Both the position numbers and the translations under genes were made by a program. Below, one piece after another: positions 63,176 through 64,000 of a stretch of DNA of 64,000 bases; positions within the stretch are counted from its first letter, which is position 1, and each line of letters opens with the position of its first letter. Under the pieces are notes generated by a model. That model was not told the DNA's origin, did no database searches, and saw only the letters and a program-made list of their open reading frames with translations. Source of the DNA: Pseudomonas pohangensis (GTDB lineage: Bacteria > Pseudomonadota > Gammaproteobacteria > Pseudomonadales > Pseudomonadaceae); NCBI RefSeq assembly GCF_900105995.1, contig NZ_LT629785.1, positions 1,240,001 through 1,304,000 of the forward strand, in the 5' to 3' direction.

Positions 63176-64000
63176 ATGATCGAACTTTTCAGTAGCAGGT
63201 CTGTAGCGAGCAGCATTGCAAGCCTCGCACGACCAGCGAAGCGCTTTTCACTATCCGCCTTGATGGCCGCACTGATGCTTGCTGGCTCCGGCTTGCCGGT
63301 GCTGGCAGCGCAGGATTCTGTTGCGACCAGTGCCATCGAAGTGCCGGTGGACAAGATCACCAGCACCTTGCTACTCGATGTGGCGAATGCCGGCCAGCGT
63401 CTGGTGGCTGTCGGCCAGCGTGGTCACATCATCTATTCCGATGATCAGGGCAAGAGCTGGACACAGGCCAAGGTGCCGACGCGCCAGTTGCTCACCGCTG
63501 TGTACTTTGTCGATGCACAGCACGGCTGGGCGGTTGGCCACGATGCGCAGATTCTGGTCAGCACCGATGGCGGCGAGACCTGGGCACTGCAGTTTGAAGA
63601 CCCCGAGCGCGAGTCGCCGCTGATAGATGTCTGGTTTGAAAACCTGGAACATGGCTTTGCCGTCGGCGCATACGGCACCCTGCTGGAGACCAGTGATGGC
63701 GGCCAGAGCTGGGAGGATGTTGCCGATTTGCTGGACAACGAAGACGGCGCGCATCTGAATTCGATCATCCAGGTCAAGGATGCCGGGCTGCTGATTGCCG
63801 GCGAAATGGGCATGATATTTCGCTCGGCAGATAACGGGCTGACCTGGGAAACGCTTGAGTCACCCTATGAAGGGTCGCTGTTTGGTGCCTTGCCGCTGAT
63901 GCAGTCGCGCAGCCTGCTGGTGTTCGGCTTGCGCGGCAGTGTGTTCCGCTCCACTGATTTTGGCGACAGCTGGCAGCAGATCACCTTGCCGGGCGATGGC
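63176..64000 (+). CDS. YCF48/BNR-repeat periplasmic protein (C-terminus beyond window)
   Basis: 275 residues visible, open at the right edge. A long N-terminal signal region ends in LMLAGSGLPVLAAQ (about 50 residues). Then repeated beta-propeller blades of the YCF48/BNR type: ending HIIYSDDQGKSW, QILVSTDGGETW, TLLETSDGGQSW, MIFRSADNGLTW and SVFRSTDFGDSW. Such proteins often accompany DUF1302, DUF1329 and an MMPL/RND transporter, which would be expected next outside the window. AGGGGG lies before the ATG. Confidence 0.88.
   Translation, partial: MIELFSSRSVASSIASLARPAKRFSLSALMAALMLAGSGLPVLAAQDSVATSAIEVPVDKITSTLLLDVANAGQRLVAVGQRGHIIYSDDQGKSWTQAKVPTRQLLTAVYFVDAQHGWAVGHDAQILVSTDGGETWALQFEDPERESPLIDVWFENLEHGFAVGAYGTLLETSDGGQSWEDVADLLDNEDGAHLNSIIQVKDAGLLIAGEMGMIFRSADNGLTWETLESPYEGSLFGALPLMQSRSLLVFGLRGSVFRSTDFGDSWQQITLPGDG

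Overview
The window is a contiguous stretch of a GC-rich gammaproteobacterial chromosome. Gene order (nuoA-N, aceA, purB-hflD-mnmA, idh/icd, cspD/clpS-clpA-infA-bpt-aat-trxB-ftsK-lolA-rarA-serS-cysG) and protein sequences match the core chromosome of Pseudomonas and close relatives (Pseudomonadaceae). I cannot assign a species from sequence alone. There are no rRNA or tRNA genes, CRISPR arrays, phages or insertion sequences; the accessory part is roughly 48.2-64 kb.

Layout. 1-4.9 kb: the N-terminal half of aconitase B (acnB, running off the left edge), a DUF1289 protein, queD, a patatin-like lipase, a small PepSY protein and a flavin reductase. 4.9-19.8 kb: the complete 13-gene Complex I operon nuoA-N (minus strand, with fused nuoCD). 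20.1-22.2 kb: isocitrate lyase aceA with a long (about 375 nt) leader. 22.2-29.9 kb: a minus-strand run with a secretin-N-domain protein, a DUF7931-like protein, a GNAT acetyltransferase, a JmjC/cupin uL16 hydroxylase, purB, a DMT transporter, hflD, mnmA and a Nudix hydrolase. 30-34 kb: two unrelated NADP-isocitrate dehydrogenases (monomeric idh and dimeric icd) transcribed divergently. 34-39 kb: cspD and the N-degron proteolysis set clpS, clpA, bpt and aat, with infA. 39-48 kb: trxB, then ftsK-lolA-rarA-crcB-serS-cysG.

48.2-54.7 kb is a complete functional-amyloid (Fap) locus: fapABCDEF on the minus strand, convergent with a VpsR-like sigma-54 enhancer-binding protein. The fapA promoter region has a textbook GG-N10-GC sigma-54 element, an exact match to the IHF consensus just upstream, and a further upstream inverted repeat that could be the activator site. 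A strong hairpin-plus-U-tract lies between fapC and fapD and probably sets the excess of amyloid subunit over export parts. 54.9-64 kb: a LysR regulator broken by a helix-turn-helix deletion and an amber codon, then an iron-containing alcohol dehydrogenase, a hot-dog thioesterase and a thiolase, then a DUF1302 / DUF1329 / YCF48-like cluster that runs off the right edge.

Together the left and middle parts hold the branch point between TCA cycle and glyoxylate shunt (acnB, aceA, icd, idh) and the respiratory entry point (Nuo). The aceA and icd promoters share a TGTAG...CTACA inverted repeat whose half-sites are spaced differently (16 and 5 bp), which suggests a common regulator, possibly RccR. 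The most interesting regions for follow-up are the fap control region, the aceA/icd operators and leaders, and the DUF1302-DUF1329-YCF48 cluster with its palindrome and helically phased repeats.
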